Shown here: positions 18,741 through 27,613 of the stretch, one piece after another
Position numbering within the stretch: the stretch's first letter is position 1
How the letters are laid out: the number at the start of each line of letters is the position of its first letter
Source of the DNA: an uncultured Eggerthellaceae bacterium
GTDB taxonomy: Bacteria > Actinomycetota > Coriobacteriia > Coriobacteriales > Eggerthellaceae
DNA: 64,000 nucleotides
Assembly (NCBI GenBank): GCA_910589125.1
Contig: CAJURX010000003.1
Coordinates: 37,134 to 101,133 of the forward strand
Direction of reading: 5' to 3'
Translations under genes and position numbers: made by a program
Notes under the pieces: generated by a model
What the model saw: the letters and a program-made list of their open reading frames with translations, nothing else
Database searches by the model: none
Told to the model about the DNA's origin: nothing

Positions 18741-19826
18741 CTACGCGCCCAGGAAGCGCTTCGCGTCAGCGAGCGTGGCCTTCACCCCGTTCACGCGTGC
18801 GCGCCGGATGGCTTCTCGTGCAAGGTGGCTTGCGTATGCGGCATGATTCGGCTTGATGCATTCGATGCCGAGCGCGTGCGCATACATGCGTCGGTGCGCG
18901 GGTGAGATGGCGGCATCTGAGAGCACGATGCGCTCATCCATGCGTGAGAACATGCGCGCGATGGCATCTCGGACACCTGCCTCATCCAAGGCGCCTGCTC
19001 CCTCCACCTGTGCGAGATAGGTGAATCCGCGCCTGATGTGAGCGCGCCAGATGCCCTCATCGCATACGTCTTCGCGATCCAGGATATCGGTCATCTCTTC
19101 CCACCGCTCGAAGGGGAGCACGGGCGACCTGCGCGCGAACGCAGCCTCCTCCTCAGCCGAGCTGCCGCGATAGTTGTAGAACGGCTTGTCCAAGTACGCG
19201 ATGCGATCCGTCTGCACGAGCGTCTCTGCGAGGAATCGATTGTCTGCCCATCCGCTCCCAGGATATTCGGGGAAGCGGATGTAGGCATCCTCGAGGTGCT
19301 TCCTCCGGTAGAGAGCTGACCAGATGGAAGGGTGGTGCGCGAAGAGCTCAGGTGCCTCTGCCAAGCTGAATGGCTGCTGTCGGGGATGCACGAGCCCCTT
19401 GTATGTGCAATGCACGCGCTCCTGCCCGAACTCGTCCCCGTCCCTCACGAGCCAATACGGGCACTTGATGACATCGGGCACTTCGTGCAGGCGCGATGCG
19501 AAGGCGAGCATCTCTTCCAGCATGCCTGCATCCATCCAGTCATCGGGTTCCAGGATCGCGATCCACGTTCCCGTTGCTGCATCGAGCCCGTCATTCATGG
19601 CAGCGCCGTAGCCTGCGTTCGGCTTGTCGATGATGCGGATGCGCTCATCCTCTTCAGCGAAGAGGCGCATGATGGCGAGCGAATCGTCCGTTGAGCCATC
19701 GTTCACGCAGATGATCTCCACGTTCCGATGCGTCTGCTCTTGCGCGGATACGAGCGCGTCGACCAGTTGGATGCCCGCATCATAGACGGGGATGATCACC
19801 GAGACCAGATCATGCGCGAGGTTCAT
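18741..19826 (-). CDS. Glycosyltransferase family 2 protein
   Basis: A 361-aa GT2 enzyme. DLVSVIIPVYDAG near the N-terminus, CVNDGSTDDSL, and LEPDDWMDAGM (metal-binding acidic pair) define an A-fold inverting transferase; the C-terminal ~130 residues are variable. The chosen start is the ATG at 19826, with AAGGGG nine bases upstream; this gives a 17-bp overlap with the end of the WecA-like gene, so the two are coupled. The sugar substrate is not predictable. Confidence 0.85.
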   Translation of the reverse strand: MNLAHDLVSVIIPVYDAGIQLVDALVSAQEQTHRNVEIICVNDGSTDDSLAIMRLFAEEDERIRIIDKPNAGYGAAMNDGLDAATGTWIAILEPDDWMDAGMLEEMLAFASRLHEVPDVIKCPYWLVRDGDEFGQERVHCTYKGLVHPRQQPFSLAEAPELFAHHPSIWSALYRRKHLEDAYIRFPEYPGSGWADNRFLAETLVQTDRIAYLDKPFYNYRGSSAEEEAAFARRSPVLPFERWEEMTDILDREDVCDEGIWRAHIRRGFTYLAQVEGAGALDEAGVRDAIARMFSRMDERIVLSDAAISPAHRRMYAHALGIECIKPNHAAYASHLAREAIRRARVNGVKATLADAKRFLGA

Positions 19827-21039
19827 CTGCCCCATCCCCTTCGGACCTGCTCGGAGATGCGCTGCCGCACTCGCCATCTCCCTCACGGATGCGCCTTGCC
19901 TCGGACCGATGTCGCTTCGAGCGGCTCCGCGGCACATAGTGGTGACGGAGAACGGGTTCCAGCAGATGCAGCTTTCCGATCGCGAATGCAGTGATGGCGG
20001 CTGCTGCCACGATGGCTCCCATCCTCACGAACCCATCGGATTCGGCCAGCACTATGGCGCAGAGGGAGAGCGCTGCGGTCCATGCGCACATGATGCCCAC
20101 CGTGGCCTGTTGCGAGTATCCCGCGCTCAAGAGGCGGTGGTGGATGTGCCCACGGTCAGGTTGGTCGACGCGCTGGTGCGCGCGCTTCCTCCGGATGATG
20201 GCCACAGCCGTGTCGGTGATGGGAACGCCGGCGGCCATGATGGGTACGAGCAGCGATATGAACAGCGTTGAGCGGGCAACGGCCAGAAGCGACACCACGC
20301 CGAGCGTGACGCCCAAGAGCAGCGCGCCGGAATCGCCCATGAAGATGGAGGCCGGGTGATGGTTGTAGCGCAGGAATCCAACGCAGGCTCCCACCACGAT
20401 CACAGCGAAGATGGCAGCATCGAAGCGCCCGGCGAGCGCTGAGAAGGCGAAGATGGTGGCTGCGGATATGCCGCTGATCCCGGATGCGAGCCCATCCAGC
20501 CCATCGATGAGGTTGATGATGTTCGCGAAGGCCACCAAGTAGAAGATGGTGATGGGATAGGACAGCCATCCGAATTCGATGAATGCACCTTCGACGAAGG
20601 GGTTCTGGATGTTGGAGAGCAGAAGCCCCGATGCGGAGCAGATGGTGGCCGCGATGATCTGCCCTGCGAGCTTCACCGGTGCCTTGAGGTTCTTGATATC
20701 GTCCACCACGCCCACAGCGAACATGAACGCGATGCCTGCGAAGAGCACGGGGAAGTCGATCGTGAAGCCGAAGTACGAGCGGAATGGGTCGATCCAGCCG
20801 AAGGCGTGCACGCCTACCTCGATGAGGATGCAGCTGATGGCGATGCCGCCGAAGATGGCGATGCCGCCCATCCGCGGGGTGGGATGCGTGTTCACGCGGC
20901 GGCTATCAGGGTAGTCGATCGCATCGGTGGCTTGTGCGATGCGCTTCGCAAGGGGAGTGAGCGCCATGGTGGCGACAACGGCCACGATGAAGACGATTCC
21001 GCATTCAAGCCAGATCATATTCCAGGATTCGTCCCCCAT
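19810..21039 (-). CDS. WecA/MraY-like undecaprenyl-phosphate sugar-1-phosphate transferase
   Basis: A 409-aa polytopic membrane enzyme that transfers a sugar-1-phosphate (usually GlcNAc-1-P) to undecaprenyl phosphate, starting glycopolymer assembly. Seen: HPTPRMGGIAIFGG, the catalytic NLIDGLDGLASG, FMGDSGALLLGVTLG and the HIHHRLLSAGYS loop typical of WecA/TagO rather than MraY. Ten or eleven membrane spans are expected. The start is uncertain (21039 or 21018); the frame stays open to 21219. It is followed by an overlapping GT2 gene that may add the second sugar. Confidence 0.9.
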   Translation of the reverse strand: MGDESWNMIWLECGIVFIVAVVATMALTPLAKRIAQATDAIDYPDSRRVNTHPTPRMGGIAIFGGIAISCILIEVGVHAFGWIDPFRSYFGFTIDFPVLFAGIAFMFAVGVVDDIKNLKAPVKLAGQIIAATICSASGLLLSNIQNPFVEGAFIEFGWLSYPITIFYLVAFANIINLIDGLDGLASGISGISAATIFAFSALAGRFDAAIFAVIVVGACVGFLRYNHHPASIFMGDSGALLLGVTLGVVSLLAVARSTLFISLLVPIMAAGVPITDTAVAIIRRKRAHQRVDQPDRGHIHHRLLSAGYSQQATVGIMCAWTAALSLCAIVLAESDGFVRMGAIVAAAAITAFAIGKLHLLEPVLRHHYVPRSRSKRHRSEARRIREGDGECGSASPSRSEGDGADEPRA

Positions 21040-21190
21040 CGAGACCACGCACCTGCGCGCAGTCGTCCTCCATGCCTCGGATATTATAGCCATTCGATGG
21101 GCGTGCGCATCGCAATGGCGGAAACGGCGGTCATCCTTTACCATCTGCATGATCGATAGCTGACAGCACGACCTACGCTTGGGAGAGCAT

Positions 21191-22189
21191 ATGGACCACG
21201 TTGCCATCGTCATAGTCACCTACAAGCGCCAGGAGCTCTTGGGCAAGCTGCTCGAGTCCCTGCTATTCCTCGATGTGGCTCCGTGGCGCGTATATGTCAT
21301 CGACAATGAGGCTTCGCCTGACACAGCATGCGTGGTGGAGACCTATGCGCGCATGGTGGATGAGGGCCTTACGGCAGTGCCGTGGGAAGAGGGCGCAGGC
21401 ACGTTCAACTATGCGCCGCAAGAGCGCAACACCGGTGGAGCTGGCGGGTTCGCAGAGGGGGTGCGACTGGCCCATGAAGCGGGCGCTGAATGGTTCTGGC
21501 TCATGGATGATGATGTGATCGTGAAGCCAGATGCGCTCTCGCGCCTGGGGAGGTGGACCGATCGCTTCGATGCCATCCAAGGCTCTCGTGAGGATTTCGA
21601 CGGCGGTCCCTTCTGGTGGCAGTACCGCTTCATCGCGCCGCTCGGCGTGTATGACCCCGTGGCGCCCTCGGGATTCGGGCCGCAAGGGTGGAAGCCTGCG
21701 AATGCGCTCTGCTTCGAGGGGGCCTTCTTGAACCGTCGCGTAGTGGATGGCATCGGGCTTCCGGATGCGCGCTTCTTCGTCTACTGGGATGACTGCATCT
21801 ATGGGTATCTGGCAAGCAGGCGCTTCCGCGTCGCCGTCATCCAAGATGTCATCCTGCAGCGCACGCGCGAGGTCAAGAACTGGGAGGTCTCGGGGGTGCG
21901 CCAGCTGAATGGCTCGTCTGACATGACGCGCTACAACGTCATGAAGAATCGCGGGCACATGGCGCAGTATCTGAGGCTGACAGGGGATTACAGCCCGATC
22001 GGCTTCGGTGTGGGCACGGCGTCATGCGTGGCGAAGGAGATCATCAGGCTCGTTGCCGTGGATAAGGGCGATGTCGCATCAGGGGTCTCGAGCTTGCTGC
22101 GGGGTTGGGGGGAGGCGCGTCGGATCATGGCCGATCCTCTGTGGCGTCCCTATGCGGAGATGGTGGAGGTGCCACATGGTCAGGCATGA
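21191..22189 (+). CDS. Glycosyltransferase family 2 protein, galactofuranosyl/rhamnosyltransferase-like
   Basis: A 332-aa GT2 enzyme beginning MDHVAIVIVTYKRQELL, with GGAGGFAEG and WLMDDDVIVKPDAL, a triple-Asp metal site like that of GlfT and rhamnosyltransferases. GGGAGAG precedes the ATG at 21191. It is divergent from the WecA-like gene and overlaps the following deacetylase by 14 bp, so those two are co-expressed. The motif pattern resembles GlfT1-type initiating galactofuranosyltransferases, but donor specificity is a guess. Confidence 0.85.
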   Translation: MDHVAIVIVTYKRQELLGKLLESLLFLDVAPWRVYVIDNEASPDTACVVETYARMVDEGLTAVPWEEGAGTFNYAPQERNTGGAGGFAEGVRLAHEAGAEWFWLMDDDVIVKPDALSRLGRWTDRFDAIQGSREDFDGGPFWWQYRFIAPLGVYDPVAPSGFGPQGWKPANALCFEGAFLNRRVVDGIGLPDARFFVYWDDCIYGYLASRRFRVAVIQDVILQRTREVKNWEVSGVRQLNGSSDMTRYNVMKNRGHMAQYLRLTGDYSPIGFGVGTASCVAKEIIRLVAVDKGDVASGVSSLLRGWGEARRIMADPLWRPYAEMVEVPHGQA

Positions 22190-23321
22190 GGGTGCTGTCA
22201 AGGGCAGCAAGGCCCTTCCCATCATCATCGCATCCCTGGTGGTGCTCTTCGCTCTCGCGTGCATCGGAGTGACGTATCTGGGCATGCAGGCCCAGGAAGA
22301 GGAAGCGCCCGTCCAGTCCTTCCAGGCCCCGAGCGACGCACCTCAAGATGCGGGGCTGAGCAAGTCCGAATCAGCCGTGCCCGAGCATGCTGATGATGTC
22401 ATCATGACGCTCAATGGGGATCGAGACACGGTCGTGCTCGCAGGCGAGGAATACCTGGAGGCGGGATGCCATGCCGTGCAAGAGGGTGTGGGCATCGTGA
22501 CGGATGCCGTGCAGACCACCGGCGAGGTGGATACCTCCACGCCGGGGGATTACACGGTGACCTACACGCTGAAGACATCCGATGGGCGCTATGCCGATGC
22601 GACGCGCACGGTCCATGTCGTGGATGAGATGGAGAAGGCAGCGGACCTTCCCGTGCTGATGTATCACTGGGTCTACACCGCCATGGATGTGCCGGATGAC
22701 CTGGATGGCAACTACATCCTGGATACGGATCTTGAGCAGGAGCTCGCCTATCTCAACGAGAAGGATTGCTATTACCCTTCCTTCGAAGAGGTGCGCGCGT
22801 TCGTGGATGGCACCCATTCGCTGCCCGCGAAGAGCGTGGTCGTCACCTTCGATGATGGCGAGCAGGGATTCTTGGACTATGGCATCCCGCTCCTCGAGGA
22901 ATATGAGGTGCCAGCCACCTCCTTCTATATATGCATCGATGATGACTCAGGTGATGGGTCCCCCATGAGGACGCTCACCTATGCGTCGCCCTTCGTGCGC
23001 TTCCAGTCTCACAGCTATGACCTGCATAAGGCGGGCGGTTCGAGCATCGGTCGCGGGGGTGCGATCTACGATCTCAGCGCTGATGAGCTCATCGCGGATG
23101 CTCGGTCTGCTGAGCGCGTGCTCGGCGAGGTGGAAGCCATGGCGTATCCGTTCGGGGATAATGATGAGACGGCGAAGGCTGCATTCGAGGACGCGGGCCT
23201 GCTCTGCGCGTTCACCATACAGAACGCGCGCGTGGTGCCAGGGGATGACCCCTATGCGCTTCCTCGCGTGCGCGTGTCGGGAGACTACACGCTGGATGGG
23301 TTCAAGGACCTCATCGCGTGA
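22176..23321 (+). CDS. Membrane-anchored polysaccharide deacetylase with Ig-like domain
   Basis: A 381-aa protein. Residues ~16-38 are a signal anchor, ~65-145 an immunoglobulin-like bacterial surface domain (VVLAGEEYLEAGCHA to ATRTVHVVD), and ~155-380 a NodB-type carbohydrate esterase 4 domain. Catalytic features are visible: VVTFDDG (zinc-binding Asp) and SHSYDLH (HxxxxH zinc pair). It is expected outside the membrane, de-N-acetylating a glycan. GGAGG lies upstream of the ATG at 22176, which overlaps the preceding glycosyltransferase stop by 14 bp. The substrate may be the locus polymer or peptidoglycan. Confidence 0.85.
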   Translation: MVRHEGAVKGSKALPIIIASLVVLFALACIGVTYLGMQAQEEEAPVQSFQAPSDAPQDAGLSKSESAVPEHADDVIMTLNGDRDTVVLAGEEYLEAGCHAVQEGVGIVTDAVQTTGEVDTSTPGDYTVTYTLKTSDGRYADATRTVHVVDEMEKAADLPVLMYHWVYTAMDVPDDLDGNYILDTDLEQELAYLNEKDCYYPSFEEVRAFVDGTHSLPAKSVVVTFDDGEQGFLDYGIPLLEEYEVPATSFYICIDDDSGDGSPMRTLTYASPFVRFQSHSYDLHKAGGSSIGRGGAIYDLSADELIADARSAERVLGEVEAMAYPFGDNDETAKAAFEDAGLLCAFTIQNARVVPGDDPYALPRVRVSGDYTLDGFKDLIA

Positions 23322-23454
23322 GGTGCGCTCCTGTGCGCAGCGGCCTTGGGTGGATGCGATGCTGCACCTTAGGGCAGTGTCTTGAAGCGAGATCGCGCAT
23401 TCTGTGCGTTCGGTGATGCTCCAGTCAACAGATGCATAACGATCGCGCCTGTCC

Positions 23455-23460
23455 TATAAT
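23455..23460 (+). promoter_or_regulatory. Candidate -10 element (TATAAT) for the LCP gene
   Basis: A perfect TATAAT 43 bp before the LCP start codon, in a 166-bp intergenic gap. No clear -35 box is found at the usual distance. Confidence 0.45.
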
Positions 23461-23502
23461 GTCCGTTTCAAGCGAACTGAAGCCAAGGTGAAAGAATCCT
23501 CT

Positions 23503-24990
23503 ATGCCAACGAAGAGAAGCTCTAAGAGATCGAAGGCTCCCGTCACGCAGAACCGCGTCCAGCCCGTGAGGCCGGTGCGCCCCACCTCATCCGGCGCAGG
23601 CTACCATGCATCAGGCAGCTATGCGCGCAACGCTCAGGCCTATCATGCCGTCGCGGCGAAGCAGGGCATGAGCCGGGGCAAGAAGGCTGCCATCATAGCC
23701 ATCGCCTCCATCATGGCGGTCATCATCGGAGCGGGGACCGCATTCGCGCTGTATGTGAATCACATCGATTCGCAGCTCAAGGGCAACAAGACCGATCAGG
23801 AGCGCATGGCCATCCAAGACGCGCTCGGCTTCGAGACCTCTCTGGACAAGCCCTTCTACATGATGCTCATCGGTACCGATCGCCGTGACTATGATGAGAA
23901 TGACAAGGGTCCTTGGAGGAGCGACACGAACATCGTGTGCCGGGTCGATCCTGATGCATGCCAGGTGTCCATGGTGTCCATCCCCCGTGATACCAAGATA
24001 GACATCGATGGCTATGGCACGCAGAAGTTCAATGCGGCCTATGCTTTCAATGGCGCTGCTGGTGCCATCACCGAGGCGGAGAACCTATTGGGTGTGGATA
24101 TCACCCACTATGCTGAGGTCAGCTTCACGAAGCTCGCAGGTCTCGTGGATGCAGTGGGCGGCGTCACCGTCGAGAACGAATCCAAGATAGATAACTGGAA
24201 GCTGGATGATGGCGGCGATGGCGAGCATCACATCATCGAAGCAGGCACGCAGCATCTCATGGGCCAGGAGGCGCTTGCTTTCGCACGCAATCGCGACTAC
24301 CCCGATGGTGACTTCACGCGCACGAAGCATCAGCGCCAGGTGATCGAGGGTATCGCGGAAGCGGTGCTCACCATGCCCATCACGAGCATCCCCGGCGTCA
24401 TCGAAGCGGCGGTCGATTGCGTGGAGACGGACATCAACCTGCTCGATCTGGTGGGCCTTGCCCAGAAGCTGGCTGATTCCGGCAAGGAGCTCACCATCTA
24501 CTCTGCCATGCTCCCGTCCTACACCCAGAACATCAACGGCATCTCCTTCGTCATCAACGACCAGGAGTTGACTGCGGAGATGATGAAGGTGTTCAAGGAG
24601 GGTGGCGATATCTCGCAGTTCGTCTCCGAGAAGAGCGCCAAGGATATCGTTGACAAGAGCATCGACACCTCCAACGTGCTCATCCTGAATGGCGATGAGG
24701 AGACCGAGAAGGGCATCAAGCCGAATACCGACATCAACAAGCGCCCGAATCCACCGAGCATCGATACGCCGAACACCGGCGATGACGGCACGAGCGGCAC
24801 CACACCTCCAAGCGGTGGTGGCTCGACCGGTGATGGCTCAGGCTCGACCGGTGGCTCTACCGGGGATGGCTCTGGCGGCACCACCACGCCACCGAGCGGT
24901 GGTGGCTCGACCGGTGATGGCTCAGGTGGCGGGACCGACCCCGATCCGGCGCCGACGCCCGGTCCTGGAGGCGGGGACGCAACGGTCTAG
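23503..24990 (+). CDS. LytR-CpsA-Psr (LCP) family glycopolymer ligase
   Basis: A 495-aa membrane-anchored phosphotransferase that attaches lipid-linked glycopolymers to peptidoglycan. Layout: basic cytoplasmic tail (~1-55), one membrane span (~60-80), LCP domain (~110-330) with MLIGTDRRD, SDTNIVCRVDP, SIPRDTKID, FNAAYAFNGA and LAFARNRDYPDGDFTRTKHQ, the arginines that bind pyrophosphate-lipid. A low-complexity Gly/Ser/Thr/Pro tail of ~65 residues ends the protein, containing a 32-bp direct repeat. An in-frame GTG at 23488 is an alternative start. It closes the glycopolymer locus, with a terminator following at 25025. Confidence 0.92.
   Translation: MPTKRSSKRSKAPVTQNRVQPVRPVRPTSSGAGYHASGSYARNAQAYHAVAAKQGMSRGKKAAIIAIASIMAVIIGAGTAFALYVNHIDSQLKGNKTDQERMAIQDALGFETSLDKPFYMMLIGTDRRDYDENDKGPWRSDTNIVCRVDPDACQVSMVSIPRDTKIDIDGYGTQKFNAAYAFNGAAGAITEAENLLGVDITHYAEVSFTKLAGLVDAVGGVTVENESKIDNWKLDDGGDGEHHIIEAGTQHLMGQEALAFARNRDYPDGDFTRTKHQRQVIEGIAEAVLTMPITSIPGVIEAAVDCVETDINLLDLVGLAQKLADSGKELTIYSAMLPSYTQNINGISFVINDQELTAEMMKVFKEGGDISQFVSEKSAKDIVDKSIDTSNVLILNGDEETEKGIKPNTDINKRPNPPSIDTPNTGDDGTSGTTPPSGGGSTGDGSGSTGGSTGDGSGGTTTPPSGGGSTGDGSGGGTDPDPAPTPGPGGGDATV
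24811..24842 (+). repeat. 32-bp direct repeat, copy 1, in LCP tail
   Basis: Perfectly repeated at 24895-24926 (84 bp apart, 28 codons). It encodes a Ser-Gly-Gly-Gly-Ser-Thr-Gly-Asp-Gly linker, a slippage-prone region likely to vary in length between strains. Confidence 0.85.
24895..24926 (+). repeat. 32-bp direct repeat, copy 2, in LCP tail
   Basis: Second copy of the repeat at 24811-24842. Confidence 0.85.
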
Positions 24991-25024
24991 CTCCTGCACG
25001 CGCACCCCAGATAGCGTATGTGAA

Positions 25025-25052
25025 AGGGCCACAGCTCTCGTGCTGTGGCCCT
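25025..25052 (+). terminator. Intrinsic terminator after the LCP gene
   Basis: An 11-bp perfect stem AGGGCCACAGC / GCTGTGGCCCT with a 6-nt loop, 35 bp after the LCP stop, followed by a short mixed T-rich stretch. Confidence 0.75.
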
Positions 25053-25109
25053 TCGTTCGCTCTGAGGGCATCAGGTTCGCGCCGCACGCGAGCCTGGCCC
25101 GATGAAACG

Positions 25110-25153
25110 CGCTGGCAAGCCAGCGCCTACGGTCGGTCTGCGATCGACCGTAG
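25110..25153 (-). terminator. Two adjacent hairpins downstream of the HPt gene
   Basis: CGCTGGC / GCCAGCG (25110-25125) and a 9-bp, extendable stem CTACGGTCG / CGACCGTAG (25127-25153) lie just beyond the HPt stop on the minus strand. On that strand they are followed by CGTTTC. They probably terminate or protect the HPt transcript; an RNA-element role cannot be excluded. Confidence 0.45.
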
Positions 25154-25168
25154 GGTGTGCATCCTGTC

Positions 25169-25537
25169 CTACAGCGTGCCGTCCTGCCAGGCGACGAGGC
25201 CCGCGACCGCCTTGTCATGTGCGGCCTTGAGGTCGGGCATCATCTGCGCAGCTGCCTCATATTCGCCTTGATAGAGGGCGGTGGACACGGCTGCTGACAC
25301 CTTGTAGAGGTTGGCGAGGGAGAGGTTCCCGGACACGCCCTTGAGCGTATGGGCCGCCGTGTAGGCATCGTCATAGTCCTTCGCCTCCATGGCGGCTACC
25401 AGATCGACGTAGTTCGTGTTGTCCAGGTACTTGAACGCGAGCCTCTTGTAGAGCGCTTCGTCACCGTCCATGCGGCTCATGGCATCGGGCAGGTCTATGC
25501 CGAACTCCGCCAGCTTCGCTGAGAGATCGTCGTTCAT
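25169..25537 (-). CDS. Histidine-containing phosphotransfer (HPt) domain protein
   Basis: A 122-aa stand-alone HPt module that relays phosphate between response-regulator or hybrid-kinase receiver domains. The signature AAHTLKGVSGNLSL is at residues 61-74 with phosphoacceptor His63. The helical length matches a four-helix bundle. AAAGGAC precedes the ATG at 25537. No kinase or response regulator is encoded nearby, so its partners are elsewhere. Confidence 0.88.
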   Translation of the reverse strand: MNDDLSAKLAEFGIDLPDAMSRMDGDEALYKRLAFKYLDNTNYVDLVAAMEAKDYDDAYTAAHTLKGVSGNLSLANLYKVSAAVSTALYQGEYEAAAQMMPDLKAAHDKAVAGLVAWQDGTL

Positions 25538-25679
25538 GATGAGTCCTTTCAAAGGGATATCCGTTCGCTTGATTCTAGCGCCTCAGCATTATCTTAGTTG
25601 CATCGTCAGCTTTTCGTTACCAATCCATGGCCCTCGCGGTAAACCATCAAAAGCCAACAATTGGCCAGTGCGGTTGGTT

Positions 25680-25685
25680 TAGAAT
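25680..25685 (+). promoter_or_regulatory. Candidate -10 element (TAGAAT) for thyX
   Basis: TAGAAT is the same -10 hexamer as at ssrA and tRNA-Pro. A start of transcription near 25692 would leave almost no leader for the ATG at 25697, supporting the later start at 25748. Confidence 0.4.
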
Positions 25686-25747
25686 AGGCCGACGAGATGA
25701 CCACGCACATTCGTACGAATCTGATCACCGGGAGGCGATCTCCTTTG

Positions 25748-26428
25748 ATGCAGGTAGAGCTGCTGAACCACACCCCTGACCCGGAGCGCGCCATCGCCAC
25801 GGCTGCACGGCTGTGCTATGCGCCCGTGGGGGCAGCGGAGCTGATGGAGACCATGCCGGAAGAGCGCGTGAGGTCGGTGCTCTCCACCATCATGGGCAGT
25901 GGGCACTTCTCCACGCTGGAGCATGCCAGCTACACCTTCGCCATAGATGGGGTGTCTCGGGTGCTCACGCACCAGCTGGTGCGGCATCGCCTGGCCAGCT
26001 TCAATCAGCAGTCGCAGCGCTACGTGAGGTTCGAAGGGGGATTCCCCTTCATCACGCCTCCCAGCATCCAGGAAGACTCTGAGGCTGAAGCAGCGTTCCA
26101 AGAGCTGATGAGCGCGTCTGCCAAGGCGTATCAGCGCTTGCTGGATGCGGGCATCCCTGCTGAGGATGCGCGCTTCGTGCTGCCCAACGCGGCGGAGACG
26201 AAGATCGTCGTCACCATGAACGTCCGCGAGCTGCTGCACTTCTTCGAGCTGAGGTGCTGCAATCGGGCGCAGTGGGAGATACAGGAGCTGGCGCTCAAGA
26301 TGCTGGACCTCGTTCGCCCCACCGCCCCGTTCATCTTCATGGATGCCGGTGCGCCTTGCGTGCATGGCAGCTGCCCGGAGGGGAAGATGACCTGCGGGAC
26401 GCCGTTCTCGAGGATCGTCCGCGAATAG
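25748..26428 (+). CDS. thyX: FAD-dependent thymidylate synthase ThyX
   Basis: Makes dTMP from dUMP using methylenetetrahydrofolate and reduced flavin. The ThyX signature RHRLASFNQQSQRY is intact, preceded by FSTLEHASYTFAIDGVSR. The protein is 226 aa from MQVELLN, the usual beginning of this family; an ATG 17 codons earlier (25697) is possible but lacks a ribosome-binding site. GGGAGG at 25730-25735 serves the later start. No thyA is seen in the window, and tmk lies 6.5 kb downstream. The gene is followed by an unrelated DUF1385 gene after 45 bp. Confidence 0.93.
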   Translation: MQVELLNHTPDPERAIATAARLCYAPVGAAELMETMPEERVRSVLSTIMGSGHFSTLEHASYTFAIDGVSRVLTHQLVRHRLASFNQQSQRYVRFEGGFPFITPPSIQEDSEAEAAFQELMSASAKAYQRLLDAGIPAEDARFVLPNAAETKIVVTMNVRELLHFFELRCCNRAQWEIQELALKMLDLVRPTAPFIFMDAGAPCVHGSCPEGKMTCGTPFSRIVRE

Positions 26429-26473
26429 AGCGCTCGCGTGCGATGTGCGCATGACAAGATAGGATGCTGATAC

Positions 26474-27601
26474 GTGAGCAATACGGAAGGCGCTGAAGGG
26501 AAGAGCGCCGCACAGGCGCAAGGGGCCACTGACCTCTCGCGCGCATTCTCTGAGGATGGGCAGCGCAAGACCCACGTGGGTGGGCAGGCGCTGATAGAGG
26601 GCATCATGATGCGCGGCAAGTACAACTGGGCCGTGGCAGTGCGTGAGCCTGATGGGACCATCTACCTTGAAGAGCATGACCTGACCAGCGGCAAGGAGAA
26701 GCACAAGTGGATGAAGCTGCCCTTCATCCGGGGCTGCACTGCGCTCATCGAATCGCTGGCGCTCGGCTTCAAGGCGCTGGAGATAGCGGCTGAGCACGTC
26801 TTCGGCGACGAGGACGCCGAGGAGCGCACGCGCAAGGAAGCCGCATCTGTGGATGAGGCATTCGAAGAGGAGCTCTCTCCCGATGCGCCTGAGCCAGCGA
26901 AGGCGACCGATGAGGGTCTGGGCAAGGGCGTCATGACGTTCTCCATGGTCATGGGCGTGGTGCTGGGCATCGTGCTCTTCATCGTGGCACCTGCCGCCAT
27001 CACGAATCTGATCGTGGGCGAATATGATCAGAACGTGGTCCTGTGGAACGTGGTGGACGGCATCCTGCGCGTGGCGATCTTCATCTTCTATATCTGGCTG
27101 ATCGGGCGCATGGAGGACATTCGGCGCATGTTCCAGTACCACGGTGCCGAGCACAAGGCCATCCATTGCTTCGAGCACTGCCTGCCCATGACGCCGGAGA
27201 ACGCGAAGCGCTTCCCGCGGTTGCATGTGCGCTGCGGCACGGCATTCCTGATCATGGTGCTGCTGCTGGCCATCATCATCTACACGCTGATCCCCGTGAA
27301 CGCCATCATCGACGCCACGGGCGTGCCGGATGGCATCCCGAAGCTCGTGCTGGTCATCGCGGTGCGCATCCTGTTCTTGCCGGTGATCGCGGGCATATCC
27401 TATGAGATAACGGTGAAATGGGCGGGAAGCCACCCAGATAACCCATTGGTGAAGGTCATACTATGGCCAGGGATGCAGATGCAGTACCTGACCACGAATG
27501 AGCCAGACGAGGAGCATATCGAATGCGCCATCGCAGCGATGGAGCTCGTGCTGGCCAGGGAAGAACGAGAGGGATCCAAGACGGCATCGCAGCCGTCTTG
27601 A
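26474..27601 (+). CDS. DUF1385 membrane protein (YqhQ-like)
   Basis: A 375-aa protein with GTG start. The conserved family entry HVGGQALIEGIMMRG is at about residues 35-49. After an acidic stretch (~115-155) come membrane spans (~157-180, ~195-215, ~257-280, ~292-315), with FQYHGAEHKAIHCFEH between them, rich in His/Glu/Cys and possibly metal-binding. YqhQ-type proteins are widespread in Firmicutes and actinobacteria with no established activity. It sits 12 bp before topA. Confidence 0.82.
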   Translation: MSNTEGAEGKSAAQAQGATDLSRAFSEDGQRKTHVGGQALIEGIMMRGKYNWAVAVREPDGTIYLEEHDLTSGKEKHKWMKLPFIRGCTALIESLALGFKALEIAAEHVFGDEDAEERTRKEAASVDEAFEEELSPDAPEPAKATDEGLGKGVMTFSMVMGVVLGIVLFIVAPAAITNLIVGEYDQNVVLWNVVDGILRVAIFIFYIWLIGRMEDIRRMFQYHGAEHKAIHCFEHCLPMTPENAKRFPRLHVRCGTAFLIMVLLLAIIIYTLIPVNAIIDATGVPDGIPKLVLVIAVRILFLPVIAGISYEITVKWAGSHPDNPLVKVILWPGMQMQYLTTNEPDEEHIECAIAAMELVLAREEREGSKTASQPS

Positions 27602-27613
27602 TCGGATGGGGGA

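Noticed and set aside
24780..24990. Repeats in the LCP tail as a CRISPR-like or VNTR element
   Set aside because: The repeats are in frame and encode a Gly/Ser linker; no spacer structure.
25679..27433. 584-aa minus-strand ORF opposite thyX and the DUF1385 gene
   Set aside because: His/Arg-rich shadow of strongly coding plus-strand genes; no domain and covers two unrelated genes.
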